A stretch of DNA of 64,000 nucleotides, from contig NZ_KB894812.1 of NCBI RefSeq assembly GCF_000374645.1, positions 1 through 64,000 of the forward strand, read 5' to 3'. A program made the position numbers and the translations under genes. Within the stretch, counting starts at the first letter, position 1. The number at the start of each line of letters is the position of its first letter. The notes below the pieces were generated by a model. It saw only the letters and a list, made by a program, of their open reading frames with translations. It was not told the DNA's origin and did not search any database. This DNA comes from Arhodomonas aquaeolei DSM 8974. GTDB taxonomy: Bacteria; Pseudomonadota; Gammaproteobacteria; Nitrococcales; Nitrococcaceae. Shown here one piece after another: positions 1 through 7,893 of the stretch.

Positions 1-1
1 C

Positions 2-319
2 TATCAGGGCGTGAGCAAGCGCGCCGAGCATCGTGGCAGCACCACGAAGTGGCATGTGGCCATGAAGCGCGGCGCGCGCCGGGCGCTCGGCGACGATGAA
101 ACCGCTCAGGCCCGGGAAGCCTGCGAGCTCATCAAGGCGAAGATCCGTGCCTACGTCGAGCATCCGTTTCACGTCCTCAAGAACCGGTTCGGCCACCGCA
201 AGGTGCGCTACCGCGGCATCGCGAAGAACGAGGCGCAGTTGTATGCGCTGTTCGGCCTGGCGAATCTGCTACTGGCTCGTCGACGATTGCCGGCCGTCCC
301 AGGGGGAGGTGCGTGTTGA
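2..319 (+). CDS. IS5-family transposase, C-terminal fragment (runs off the window start)
   Basis: The open frame continues to the first base of the window with no start, so only the last 105 residues are seen. They match the C-terminal part of an IS5-type DDE transposase: a basic segment, then VEHPFHVLKNRFGHRKVRYRG, in which the Glu of VEHPF would be the final acidic residue of the DDE triad and R/K-x6-K-rich residues follow. The end reads LYALFGLANLLLARRR. I could not place a terminal inverted repeat with confidence; the IS right end should lie between 320 and about 450. It sits directly beside an integron-type cassette cluster, a usual landing zone for insertion sequences. Whether the element is intact cannot be judged from here. 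Confidence 0.85.
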   Translation, partial: YQGVSKRAEHRGSTTKWHVAMKRGARRALGDDETAQAREACELIKAKIRAYVEHPFHVLKNRFGHRKVRYRGIAKNEAQLYALFGLANLLLARRRLPAVPGGGAC

Positions 320-451
320 GACCGCAGAAAAGCGCTCCACATGAGCAATACGGCGGCATTTTGCCGGCGAGCAGCAACACAGGCCGCCTTGAACGGCCAC
401 CAATCGCGCCTTCTGGCGGCATTGGCCACGTCGAAATCGACGAAACCCGCA

Positions 452-745
452 TTAGTTCAGCGCTTCCTTAGTGGGCAGCCCATCAAGGTACGGCGAAACC
501 CTTTTTAGGGCAGTGCTGGGATTCGTGGGCGGATACGTTTCAACGAGAGACACACCCGGAGTTTTTAGCAATCGGCTTGGTAGCAGAGCTATGAAAAGGG
601 AGGCCTTGTCACCAGTTCTTGGATCGAACGCCACTTCGGCGTCTGTATCCAGTCGGTAAGAGACTAAATAGTCATTTTTATCGCGATCGAGCTGTCTGGC
701 GTGAGGAAGCGAATCTAAATACGCTTCAATATCCGATCCTTTCAT
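452..745 (-). CDS. Hypothetical cassette protein (97 aa)
   Basis: I do not recognise this family. I chose the ATG at 745 because AGGAGG lies 9 bases upstream; a longer in-frame start at 784 has no ribosome site and would run into the attC-like site. The protein is small, soluble and without cysteines. Its middle part (DTDAEVAFDPRTGDKASLFIALLP) looks like a compact alpha/beta fold. The gene has the size, single-gene layout and lower GC typical of integron cassettes, and it lies just downstream (on the minus strand) of a 72-bp attC-like site. Its own 3' attC is not visible; the IS5 end may have replaced it. Confidence 0.6.
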   Translation of the reverse strand: MKGSDIEAYLDSLPHARQLDRDKNDYLVSYRLDTDAEVAFDPRTGDKASLFIALLPSRLLKTPGVSLVETYPPTNPSTALKRVSPYLDGLPTKEALN

Positions 746-765
746 ACTCGGTTTCCTCCTTGAAA

Positions 766-837
766 ATATAACGATAAAGCTCACGTGACGCTATGAAGCG
801 TAGCGAAATAGCGGTCACGTGCAGCGCCTTGTTAGGC
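766..837 (-). repeat. attC-like recombination site 1 (72 bp)
   Basis: Read on the minus strand, the site opens with GCCTAAC (RYYYAAC, 831-837) and closes with GTTATAT (766-772), a loose GTTRRRY box similar to the GTTATGC of Vibrio repeats. The interior is an imperfect inverted repeat: CACGTGA-C-CGCTAT pairs with ATAGCG-TCACGTG, leaving one extrahelical C, as in folded attC strands. It separates two small same-strand genes. Confidence 0.72.
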
Positions 838-838
838 G

Positions 839-1147
839 CTAGTCGATAACGTTTTCGATGTTCGTCCAAAGCACAACCGCATTATCGCCCACATAAGCAC
901 GAACTTTGGCTTTCCCCGACCAAGTAGTATCTAAGACCGAGACCTGAATTCCGGACTTAGTGATGATGCACCCATGCTTCATCAAGTACTGCATTCCCCG
1001 CTTGTCTTTCTTCACTAATGCGGACGTAAATTGGTCGAATAAGCTTTCCGACACGCAGGCTGGATAGCCGCCCTTAAGTGTCTCCGCATTGGCAGATGAC
1101 ATCAACGCCCCGAAGAGAATAAGTGCTGACACCATTACTTTTAGCAT
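839..1147 (-). CDS. Small secreted cassette protein (102 aa)
   Basis: The N-terminus is a clear Sec signal peptide: MLKVMVSALILFGALMSSANA, with cleavage expected after ANA near residue 21. The mature part has two cysteines (in YPACVSE and KHGCII) that could form one disulfide in the periplasm. An AAGGGGA-type ribosome site precedes the ATG. No enzyme motif is visible and I do not assign a function. The gene is bounded on both sides by attC-like sites (766-837 and 1170-1241), so it is a complete one-gene cassette. Its stop codon lies only one base from the R'' box of its attC, the usual cassette economy. Confidence 0.75.
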   Translation of the reverse strand: MLKVMVSALILFGALMSSANAETLKGGYPACVSESLFDQFTSALVKKDKRGMQYLMKHGCIITKSGIQVSVLDTTWSGKAKVRAYVGDNAVVLWTNIENVID

Positions 1148-1169
1148 GATCTTCCCCTTTGTTGTGAAT

Positions 1170-1241
1170 GCCTAACGCCGAGCTTCAGCCGACGGCCGCG
1201 AGCGCAGCGAGTGGCCGGTCGGATGGAAGCACTGGTTGGAC
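1170..1241 (-). repeat. attC-like recombination site 2 (72 bp)
   Basis: On the minus strand it begins GTCCAAC (1235-1241, fits RYYYAAC) and ends GTTAGGC (1170-1176, fits GTTRRRY exactly). Inside, GCTTC pairs with GAAGC, and CCGA-C-CGGCC pairs with GGCCG-TCGG with one bulged C. This is the clearest attC in the window and has the same length as the first site. Confidence 0.82.
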
Positions 1242-1242
1242 G

Positions 1243-1485
1243 TCACTTTTGGTCGGCCTTCAAAGCTGATTTGCAGAAGGGGCATATCTTTGCAGCTGGC
1301 AGAATGAACTCAGCACAATGCGGACATGGAACCCGCTGCGCCTCCAACTGTTGTTGTTTTTGAGCTGGCTTAGACCGATTGATTCCATCCGACACTTGCT
1401 TTGGGCCACGCCCCGCGACGGAATCGAAGGCCTTCAGAAAGAAGATGGCCAGACCAACCACAATTAGAAACCCGAGAAACTCCAT
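1243..1485 (-). CDS. Membrane-anchored zinc-ribbon cassette protein (80 aa)
   Basis: An N-terminal membrane helix (FLGFLIVVGLAIFFL, residues 3-18) is followed by a polar linker and a C-terminal double-cysteine zinc ribbon, CPHC-x10-CPFC (about residues 54-71). This layout, a single helix with a cytoplasmic treble-clef/zinc ribbon, occurs in many short bacterial proteins without known function. The stop lies one base from the R'' box of attC site 2. Just upstream of the start is the sequence GTTGGAC (minus strand; 1508-1514 on plus), a good R' box of the preceding site. So this is a third cassette. Confidence 0.75.
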   Translation of the reverse strand: MEFLGFLIVVGLAIFFLKAFDSVAGRGPKQVSDGINRSKPAQKQQQLEAQRVPCPHCAEFILPAAKICPFCKSALKADQK

Positions 1486-1507
1486 TTATGACCTCCACAT
1501 CATTGAC

Positions 1508-1584
1508 GTCCAACAGTGATTAGATAGCGCGCACGGATATCCAATAAACGTGCGCGCACGATATTGCACTCTGCACGCTTGGGC
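1508..1584 (-). repeat. Possible degenerate attC site 3
   Basis: GTCCAAC (1508-1514, plus strand) is a perfect R' box in reverse. A partner CTTGGGC at 1578-1584 differs from GTTRRRY by its first base. Between them, GCGCGCACG (1528-1536) pairs perfectly with CGTGCGCGC (1550-1558), and outer AGTG/CACT can also pair. The interior is more symmetric than a normal attC, so this may be a decayed site or a plain hairpin. Confidence 0.4.
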
Positions 1585-2157
1585 CTTCCCATGTAACCCA
1601 CTGATTTTATTTATCGTTAGTTTCCGCGCCGCCAGAGGCGCCGCAATATCGTGCTTGCAGTTTGCGTCCGCGCCGTTGGTACTGTATGTAGGCCCCGTAT
1701 TCGACATGGGGGTGATGTCATACCCTCGGCGCGCGGCCCCGGCCGATGGACGAGTTCCGCCGGGCGGTTGCGGGTGAAGCGTTACGGCATCCGTAAAGAG
1801 GGGAGCTACTACTGCTACTGGATAGGAACAGTGATCGGGCTGCAAGCGCGGATATCCAGCGGCCGTATGCGCGCGACTGTTGGATGGCGATGCCACGATC
1901 GATCGGCGGAAAAATTGTGCTTTCAAAGGAAATGACACGCCCGAGCGTGAGAAGCGCCTGCGATATCGCGCGTACGGTGTGGCGTCCGGGAACTGGCCGC
2001 GGCGGGAGGATGTGTCCGTGAGCTTGCGGCAGGAGGGCATATTCCGCCGCTCGGACATTGAGCGTGCCCCGGTGTCCATACCCTCTCCCTCATTCCTTCG
2101 TATCCGTTCTGGGAATTAGCCTGCTACGGCGTGCAGGTAATTGTCCAGCCCTGCCGG
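1585..2157. other. Non-coding stretch with no recognised gene
   Basis: Several open frames cross this stretch on both strands, but none has a ribosome site, a recognisable domain or codon use like the neighbours. It lies between the cassette cluster and the chromosomal-type patatin gene and may be decayed cassette DNA. I see no promoter or repeat that I can support. Confidence 0.5.
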
Positions 2158-3312
2158 TTATCGGCTTCCCCACCAGCGCGTGAGGTAGTGTCGCAGGGCG
2201 TCGGTGATTCCGGTCGATCCGGTTTCCGTGGCTTTGCCCCGCCCGGTTCCGATACCGCCGTTAGCGAAGTCTGCGGTGGTCAGTAACTCATTCGTGTTTT
2301 CATTCGCCCGCCAGTGGCCCGCGAATCCGTCGTCGTCCGCTACGGCGCGGCGGCCGAGTTCGCCGAGGCGTTCGACGAATTCGGCGAGGGGATAGGCGGC
2401 GTCGGAGAGGTTGCCGGTGTTCGTCAGGCGGATTTCGTGGAGGCGGAACGGCGGGCCGCCGTTGGCGGTACGGCAGGCGTCGAGCTCGAGGCTGAGGGTG
2501 GTGTTCTGCACGATCTCTTCCACCCGCTGGCGGATGGGACCATCGGATTCGGGGACGGTGTCGCCGTCCGGGGCGACGAGGCGCACGAGCACGATGTCGG
2601 TGCAGCCCTGGCGCAGCAGCGGCGTCAGGGGCGGATTGCGGGTGTAGTAGCCGTCCCAGTAGGCGCCGTCGCCGATGCGCACGGCGTCGAAGACCATGGG
2701 GTGTGCCATGGAGGCGAGCACGGCGCGGGCGGAGAGCGTGTGGGTGCGGTCGCGCCCGTCCGGCGTGTCAAGGAGGCGGCGGGTGCGGGGGTCGTTGCTG
2801 AACAGGTGCGCCAGCCCGGAGTGGACCTCGGTGGCGGCGACGGTGACGAAGGGGCGCCGGGCCGGCAGGGCCGCGGCGTCCGGGTCCTCCACCAGCGTGG
2901 GGGCCGCAGCGGCGGCGAGGTCGCGGATCATGTCCAGGGCGACGCCGCGGAAGTGGCTCATGGGCATGGCCTTGGGCACGCCCAGCGCCTCCAGGTGGCG
3001 GTGCAGGCCGATGAGCAGACCCAGGGCCTCGTCCGGGACGAAGCGCAGGGCGTGGTAGCGCTCGCGGAGGAGGTCCTCCATGCGGTTGAGCCGCCAGAAG
3101 GCGTCGAGGTAGGTATCCGGGGCGATGCCGTCATGGATGGCGCGGGCGAGCAGCGCGGCGTTGAGGGCGCCGCCGGAGGTGCCGGTGACGGCGTGTATGC
3201 GCCCGGGCGGGATGGGCCCCTCCGGCCGTATCAGGGCCGAGAGGACGCCGGCGGTGAACGCGGCGTAGGCCCCGCCGCCCTGGAGCGCCAGCCCGATGCG
3301 TCCATCCCCCAT
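2158..3312 (-). CDS. Patatin-like phospholipase / lipid acyl hydrolase (384 aa)
   Basis: Patatin-fold hydrolase with a Ser-Asp dyad. The oxyanion loop is LQGGGAYAAFTAG (about residues 10-22), the nucleophile is in GTSGG (about residues 44-48) and the catalytic Asp is in GDGAYWDG (about 215-222). It is expected to release fatty acids from membrane or storage lipids. There is no signal peptide, so it should act in the cytoplasm. AGGGAG precedes the ATG. It is third in a minus-strand run after glutaryl-CoA dehydrogenase and a CoA-transferase, 66 bp from the latter, so co-transcription is possible. Substrate unknown. Confidence 0.9.
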   Translation of the reverse strand: MGDGRIGLALQGGGAYAAFTAGVLSALIRPEGPIPPGRIHAVTGTSGGALNAALLARAIHDGIAPDTYLDAFWRLNRMEDLLRERYHALRFVPDEALGLLIGLHRHLEALGVPKAMPMSHFRGVALDMIRDLAAAAAPTLVEDPDAAALPARRPFVTVAATEVHSGLAHLFSNDPRTRRLLDTPDGRDRTHTLSARAVLASMAHPMVFDAVRIGDGAYWDGYYTRNPPLTPLLRQGCTDIVLVRLVAPDGDTVPESDGPIRQRVEEIVQNTTLSLELDACRTANGGPPFRLHEIRLTNTGNLSDAAYPLAEFVERLGELGRRAVADDDGFAGHWRANENTNELLTTADFANGGIGTGRGKATETGSTGITDALRHYLTRWWGSR

Positions 3313-3378
3313 GACATCTCCCTATCGTCCTGCCCGCCCCACTGGTATCACATCCCCCGCAGGGGCGACAGCGCGGGA

Positions 3379-4620
3379 TCAGCCCTGGACGATGCCCGCC
3401 TCCACCAGCCGGGCGATGGCGGCGTCGTCCAGGCCGAGCTCGTCGGCGAGCACGGCGCGGGTGTGCTCGCCGAGCTGCGGCGGTGCGGCGGCCGTGCGCG
3501 GCGGCGTGGCGCTCATGCGGATGGGGCAGCGCACGAGGTCCACGTGGCCGCCGGCCTCGTGGGGCACGCGGACCTGCATGCCGCGGTGGCGGACCTGGGG
3601 GTCGGCGAACACGGCGTCCATGGTGTTGATCGGCCCGCAGGGCACGCCCGCGGCCTGCAGCGCGCTCACCCACTCGGCGGTGGCGCCGCGGGCCAGGCGC
3701 TCGGCGATCACGGGCACCAGCTCGCCGCGGTGGGCGACCCGGGCGGTGTTGGTGGCGAAGGCCGGGTCGTCCGCGTAGCCCGCCAGCCCGGCGACGTCGC
3801 AGAAGCGGCGGAACTGGCCGTCATTGCCCACGGCGAGGACCATGTGCCCGTCCGCGGTGGCGAAGACCTGGTACGGCACGATGTTCGGGTGGGCGTTGCC
3901 GGCGCGCCGGGGGACGGTTTCGCCGACGAGGTAGTTGCTGGCCTGGTTGGCGAGCATGGAGACCTGCACGTCCAGCAGTGCCATGTCGATGTACTGGCCC
4001 TCGCCGGTGCGGTCGCGGTGGCGCAGCGCGGCGAGGATGGCGGTGCTGGCGTACACGCCGGTGAACAGGTCCGCCACGGCGACGCCGGTCTTCATGGGCT
4101 CGGCGCCGGGGCTGCCCTCGGGCTGGCCGGTGAGGCTCATCAGCCCGCCCATGGCCTGGATGAGCACGTCGTAGCCCGGGCGGCTGGCGTAGGGGCCGTC
4201 CTGGCCGAAGCCGGTGATCGAGCAGTAGACGATGCCCGGGCTGGTGGCCGCCAGGCTGTCGTAATCGAGCCCGTAGCGCGCCAGCCCGCCGACCTTGAAG
4301 TTCTCGATGACCACGTCCGAGCGGGCGGCGAGGTCGCGGACCAGCGCCTGGCCCTGCGGGTCCGCCAGGTCGACGGCGAGGGAGCGCTTGCCGCGGTTGG
4401 CGCAGAGGTAGTAGGCGGATTCGCGGGTGGGCGTGCCCGCGGCATCGGCGAGGAAGGGCGGGCCCCAGCCGCGGGTGTCGTCACCGGTGCCGGGGCGCTC
4501 GACCTTGATGACCTCCGCGCCCAGGTCCGCGAGCAGCTGGCCGCACCACGGGCCGGCGAGCACGCGGGAGAGGTCCAGCACGCGGATGCCGGTCAGTGCG
4601 CCTGTCACTTGCTCTGTCAC
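3379..4620 (-). CDS. Family III (CaiB/BaiF) CoA-transferase, probable succinyl-CoA:glutarate type (413 aa)
   Basis: Moves CoA between carboxylic acids. The N-terminal motif IRVLDLSRVLAGPWCGQLLADLGAEVIKVE is classic for family III; the catalytic Asp should be the one in YIDMALLD (about residue 175). I prefer the GTG at 4620 (VTEQVTGALTG), with AGAGGG upstream; an upstream ATG at 4698 adds 26 atypical residues. The gene follows gcdH by 118 bp on the same strand. This pair is common in proteobacteria, where the transferase makes glutaryl-CoA from glutarate. The glutarate specificity is inferred from the neighbour; other dicarboxylates or aromatic acids remain possible. Confidence 0.82.
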   Translation of the reverse strand: MTEQVTGALTGIRVLDLSRVLAGPWCGQLLADLGAEVIKVERPGTGDDTRGWGPPFLADAAGTPTRESAYYLCANRGKRSLAVDLADPQGQALVRDLAARSDVVIENFKVGGLARYGLDYDSLAATSPGIVYCSITGFGQDGPYASRPGYDVLIQAMGGLMSLTGQPEGSPGAEPMKTGVAVADLFTGVYASTAILAALRHRDRTGEGQYIDMALLDVQVSMLANQASNYLVGETVPRRAGNAHPNIVPYQVFATADGHMVLAVGNDGQFRRFCDVAGLAGYADDPAFATNTARVAHRGELVPVIAERLARGATAEWVSALQAAGVPCGPINTMDAVFADPQVRHRGMQVRVPHEAGGHVDLVRCPIRMSATPPRTAAAPPQLGEHTRAVLADELGLDDAAIARLVEAGIVQG

Positions 4621-4738
4621 CTGTTCACCCTCTTCGCTCCACGGGACCGGACCAGGGGATCGCGGGAGACTCGCCGCGACCGCGCCCGCCATGACCACCC
4701 GGGCACCGGGGACACGGCATCCGCCGTGCCACCGGCGC

Positions 4739-5920
4739 TCACCCGGTGAACGCCTGGATCCCCGTCTGCGCCCGGCCCAGGATCAGGGCGTGGACGTCGT
4801 GGGTGCCCTCGTAGGTGTTCACGGTCTCCAGGTTCGCCATGTGGCGCATCACATGGTACTCCTCGGAGATGCCGTTGCCGCCGTGCATGTCCCGCGACTG
4901 GCGGGCCACGTCCAGCGCCTTGCCGACGTTGTTGCGCTTGATCAGCGACACGCCCTCCGGCGCCCAGGTGCCCTCGTCCATCATCCGGCCGACACGCAGA
5001 GCGGCCTGCAGGCCCAGGGTAATCTCCGTCTGCATGTCGGCGAGCTTCTTCTGCACGAGCTGGGTCGCGGCCAGCGGCCGGCCGAACTGCCTGCGCTCCA
5101 GGGTGTACTCGCGGGCGGCGTGCCAGCAGAACTCCGCCGCGCCCATCGAGCCCCAGGCGATGCCGTAGCGCGCCTTGTTGAGACAGCCGAACGGCCCACC
5201 GAGGCCCTGGCCCTCCGGCAGCAGGTTCTCCTCGGGCACGAAGGCGTCGTCGAGCACGATCTCGCCGGTGATGGAGGCCCGCAGGCTCAGCTTGCCGTGG
5301 ATGGCGGGGGTCTCGAAGCCGTCGGTGCCGCGCTCGACGATGAAGCCGCGGATCTTGCCGTCATGGGCCTCGGACTTCGCCCATACCACCGCGATGTCGG
5401 AGATCGGACTGTTGGTGATCCACATCTTCTGGCCGGTCAGCCGGTAGCCGCCGTCCACCGCCCGGGCCCGGGTCTTCATGCCGCCCGGGTCGGAGCCGTG
5501 GTCCGGCTCGGTGAGGCCGAAGCAGCCGACCATCTCGCCGGTGGCGAGCCGGGGCAGGTACTTCTGCTTCTGGGCCTCGCTGCCGTAGGCGTGGATCGGG
5601 TGCATCACCAGCGAGCTCTGCACGCTCATCGCCGAACGGTAGCCGGAGTCCACGCGCTCGACCTCGCGGGCGATGAGCCCGTAGGCCACGTGGCTGACGC
5701 CCGGACCGCCATACTCCTCCGGGACGGTCGGGCCCAGCAGGCCGAGCTCGCCCATCTCGGTGAGGATCTCCCGGTCGAAGCGCTCGTCGCGGTAGGCGCT
5801 GATCACGCGGGGCTGGAGCTGCTCCTGGCAGTACTCCCGCGCCGCCTCGCGGACCATGCGCTCTTCCTCGGTGAGCTGCTGGTCGAGCAGGAACGGATCG
5901 TCCCAGACAAACGCATTCAT
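4739..5920 (-). CDS. gcdH: Glutaryl-CoA dehydrogenase (393 aa)
   Basis: FAD enzyme that oxidises and decarboxylates glutaryl-CoA to crotonyl-CoA and CO2. The acyl-CoA dehydrogenase signatures are present: [15 protein letters not shown] (substrate/FAD loop, about residues 130-145), [11 protein letters not shown], and the catalytic base in [10 protein letters not shown] (about residues 366-375), the form typical of GcdH rather than of short-chain dehydrogenases. Length is normal. It is divergent from a MarR gene with a 201-bp shared region. In this window it could finish degradation of ring-opened products from the aromatic clusters, because benzoyl-CoA-type pathways often end in glutaryl-CoA; that link is inference. 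Confidence 0.93.
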   Translation of the reverse strand: MNAFVWDDPFLLDQQLTEEERMVREAAREYCQEQLQPRVISAYRDERFDREILTEMGELGLLGPTVPEEYGGPGVSHVAYGLIAREVERVDSGYRSAMSVQSSLVMHPIHAYGSEAQKQKYLPRLATGEMVGCFGLTEPDHGSDPGGMKTRARAVDGGYRLTGQKMWITNSPISDIAVVWAKSEAHDGKIRGFIVERGTDGFETPAIHGKLSLRASITGEIVLDDAFVPEENLLPEGQGLGGPFGCLNKARYGIAWGSMGAAEFCWHAAREYTLERRQFGRPLAATQLVQKKLADMQTEITLGLQAALRVGRMMDEGTWAPEGVSLIKRNNVGKALDVARQSRDMHGGNGISEEYHVMRHMANLETVNTYEGTHDVHALILGRAQTGIQAFTG

Positions 5921-6050
5921 CGCTGTTCTCCTGCGGGTAGGCGTGCCGGTAGTGTGGCACCGGGCTGGTCATTTGAGAAAAATTGGTTACTACTGGTATC
6001 GATCACTTTTTGTTATCTCCGGTGGGTGACACACACATAGCCGGGTCGTG

Positions 6051-6073
6051 AAATACTTAGACATAAAATACTT
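6051..6073. promoter_or_regulatory. Direct repeat, candidate MarR operator
   Basis: AAATACTT occurs twice (6051-6058 and 6066-6073), 15 bp apart start to start, in the AT-rich region between divergent gcdH and marR. The position suits an operator for the adjacent MarR protein. A direct repeat is less typical of MarR dimers than a palindrome. Confidence 0.35.
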
Positions 6074-6121
6074 CTCCGGGGTACCCTGTAGCGAACGAGT
6101 CAGGGAGGCACCGGAGACACC

Positions 6122-6610
6122 ATGAAGGACGCGCCCGCCGACGACACCGATCCCCGTAACAAGAAGGTACTGCGGCTGTGGTTGCGGATGCTGCCGGCCG
6201 TCGGGCTGGTGGAGCAGCAGCTGCGCAGCCGCTTCCGCGAGCACTTCACCATCACCCTGCCGCAGTTCGACGTGCTCGCGGAGCTCGAGCGGGCGGATCG
6301 CCCCCAGACCATGTCGGAGCTCTCGCGGCTGCTGCTGGTTTCCAGCGGCAACGTCACCGGGCTGGTGGACCGCCTGGTGCGCAGCGGCTACGTCAACCGC
6401 CGCCCCTGCCCGGACGACCGGCGGGTGCAGTGGGTGGAGCTCAGCGACAAGGGGCGCGCGGAGTTCGACACCATGGCCCGGGCCCACGAGGCGTGGCTGG
6501 TGGAGCTGTTCGATGAGCTCTCCGATGCCGAGGTGGACGAGCTCAACCGCCTGATGGCGCGCATGAAGCTCGCGCTCAAGCACCGCCTCGACGTCGACGA
6601 GGTCGCCTGA
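6122..6610 (+). CDS. MarR-family regulator 1 (162 aa)
   Basis: Winged-helix repressor. The recognition helix region reads TMSELSRLLLVSSGNVTGLVDRL (about residues 62-84), followed by the wing CPDDRRVQWVELSDKG. The dimerisation helices lie at both ends. It is transcribed away from gcdH and the CoA-transferase, the usual layout of a MarR controlling its divergent neighbour and itself. It resembles the third MarR of the window (24894-25406), sharing the segment ARF/S-x-FDVLA and AHEAW, so the two are likely paralogues. MarR proteins at aromatic-CoA clusters often respond to acyl-CoA thioesters; the ligand here is unknown. A GGAG-type site (GGAGACACC) precedes the ATG. Confidence 0.88.
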   Translation: MKDAPADDTDPRNKKVLRLWLRMLPAVGLVEQQLRSRFREHFTITLPQFDVLAELERADRPQTMSELSRLLLVSSGNVTGLVDRLVRSGYVNRRPCPDDRRVQWVELSDKGRAEFDTMARAHEAWLVELFDELSDAEVDELNRLMARMKLALKHRLDVDEVA

Positions 6611-6770
6611 CGCCGACACGGTGAGGCGCTGGCGCGAGCAATCGCGAGCAGGCGCGGGAACCGACGTACGGTTCACCGCCCTATCCGAGAACGCGCATAC
6701 TCCGACCTAGGGAAAGGGCGCATGCGCGGAATCCTTGCGGATTCCGGCCGGCGTAGCGGAGCGCCATGGA

Positions 6771-7094
6771 ATGACCACCACACCGAACCCGGGCGTCTCC
6801 GGCCGCGGCGTCGCCTTATCGTATATCCGCTTTTTATCCGATAGTGCGACCGGCTACACCGTATTGCTGCTGCTGGGGCTCGCCGCGGCAACGGAAACCC
6901 CCGTTCTCGGGGTGGCCATCCCCGCCCTGCGATCCTGCCCTCCCATCGACGCGGAGGGCTCAGCCTCCACCTTCGGCTGCCTTAGCGCGGAGACCCTGGT
7001 GGGCCTTTATCTGCTCGCCTTTCTCCTGGCCACTCCCCTGGGGCTGACGCTCAACGCGGCCAGCTGGTTTCTGGTGGGCTGGCTGGAGAAGTAG
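6771..7094 (+). CDS. Small membrane protein of unknown function (107 aa)
   Basis: I do not recognise the family. Two membrane helices are visible, [22 protein letters not shown] (about residues 29-50) and LVGLYLLAFLLATPLGLTL (about 77-95), joined by a loop with two cysteines (RSCPP and FGCLS) that could form a disulfide outside the membrane. The start at 6771 has GGAGCG upstream; an in-frame ATG at 6735 is possible but poorly supported. It is 48 bp from another unknown membrane protein and the two may form a pair. Codon use is less GC-biased than in the catabolic genes. It could be an acquired gene; real expression is not certain. Confidence 0.5.
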   Translation: MTTTPNPGVSGRGVALSYIRFLSDSATGYTVLLLLGLAAATETPVLGVAIPALRSCPPIDAEGSASTFGCLSAETLVGLYLLAFLLATPLGLTLNAASWFLVGWLEK

Positions 7095-7142
7095 TGGGCG
7101 GTCGGGTTCTCCTGGGGAAAACGCGCCAGTTTTCCGTTCGCC

Positions 7143-7586
7143 ATGACGAACCACTCCTTCAATGTCGATCGGTGGCAGGAGATGCTGAAACTCGAGCGCA
7201 GTGACGTCTGGGCCACGGCCGAGAACCTGGAGAACGTGCTCATGGTCTTCTTCCCCGCGTTCCTTGCCTGCTATGAGCACGTCAATGGCATACGCCTGCT
7301 CACCCGCAACCTAGGCCTTATCTTCACCGTCGCGGCCGTCGTAGCGCTCTGTGGGGGTGAGTGCGTGGGGGCCGCCGTCTTCGCCGTAGCGGCCGGCAGC
7401 TCTCTCTCGCTGAATGCCATGATCGCGTTCCACTACAGCTGTGCCATTTTGAACGGCGCCTGTCTCATTTGCCTCGCCAATAATCCATATCTCGGATCCC
7501 ATCTGGAGCGCGAATGTGGGGCCGAATCCCGCCTTCGCCTCATCGAGCGCACGCGCCTCGCCACGCCCCGTGGAGATGATCGCTAG
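7143..7586 (+). CDS. Membrane protein of unknown function (147 aa)
   Basis: Not recognised. A polar N-terminus (residues 1-35) leads to hydrophobic segments at about residues 36-50, 58-80 and 88-112, with cysteines in ACYEH, LCGGEC, HYSC and GACLICL. The C-terminus is polar and Arg-rich. No good ribosome site precedes the ATG; translation may be coupled to the upstream gene 48 bp away. The two genes together are flanked by chromosomal catabolic operons facing the other way and have no homologous-looking partner in the window. Confidence 0.45.
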   Translation: MTNHSFNVDRWQEMLKLERSDVWATAENLENVLMVFFPAFLACYEHVNGIRLLTRNLGLIFTVAAVVALCGGECVGAAVFAVAAGSSLSLNAMIAFHYSCAILNGACLICLANNPYLGSHLERECGAESRLRLIERTRLATPRGDDR

Positions 7587-7893
7587 CCCCAAGGAAGTTT
7601 GGCGTGGGTTCGTCACGGCGGGTCGGTCGGGCACGGCCACAGGCCGTGGGCGACGCCCCGAGCATTCCGGGCCAAGAACGTCGCACGCCCGCGGCGCGCG
7701 ACCTACCCGAGCTGGACAGGTGGTTATCGCTGAATTGCGGCGCGCGCTTCGCGCTTGGCGATTCCCCGATCTCCCGTAGGTCGGCTGCGCCTGGCAGCCG
7801 ACATTCCCCGTTCCAGCGCATCGGCCTCGACGCCTCAAGGGGGCGAGTCCACGTGATTACTGGAAAACCACACGGAAGCTTGGCGCAGGTGCG
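7587..7893. other. Intergenic region carrying a dispersed palindromic repeat
   Basis: No gene is supported here. The stretch lies between convergent transcription units and includes a GTCGGCTGC/GCAGCCGAC palindrome (7780-7802). Near its edges are imperfect direct copies of about 25 bp (7593-7617 and 7874-7898, roughly 20 matches). I see no promoter. Confidence 0.5.
7776..7810. repeat. Dispersed palindromic repeat, copy A
   Basis: GTCGGCTGC (7780-7788) and GCAGCCGAC (7794-7802) form a perfect 9-bp stem with a 5-base loop, flanked by GTAG on the left and ATTCCCCG on the right. The same sequence, including flanks, recurs inverted at 53171-53205. This is the layout of a REP-type extragenic palindrome. 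Confidence 0.7.

Noticed and set aside
1486-2079. A 197-residue minus-strand frame and plus-strand frames at 1651-1935 and 1880-2119
   Set aside because: No ribosome site, no recognisable domain and atypical composition; they overlap one another on both strands.
2314-4749. Very long open frames antisense to the patatin and CoA-transferase genes, and similar ones elsewhere (for example 21611-24913, 44035-47109, 52199-55207)
   Set aside because: They mirror real genes in the opposite strand, have Ala/Gly/Arg/His-rich low-complexity translations, no ribosome sites and no domains. High GC removes stop codons from these frames.
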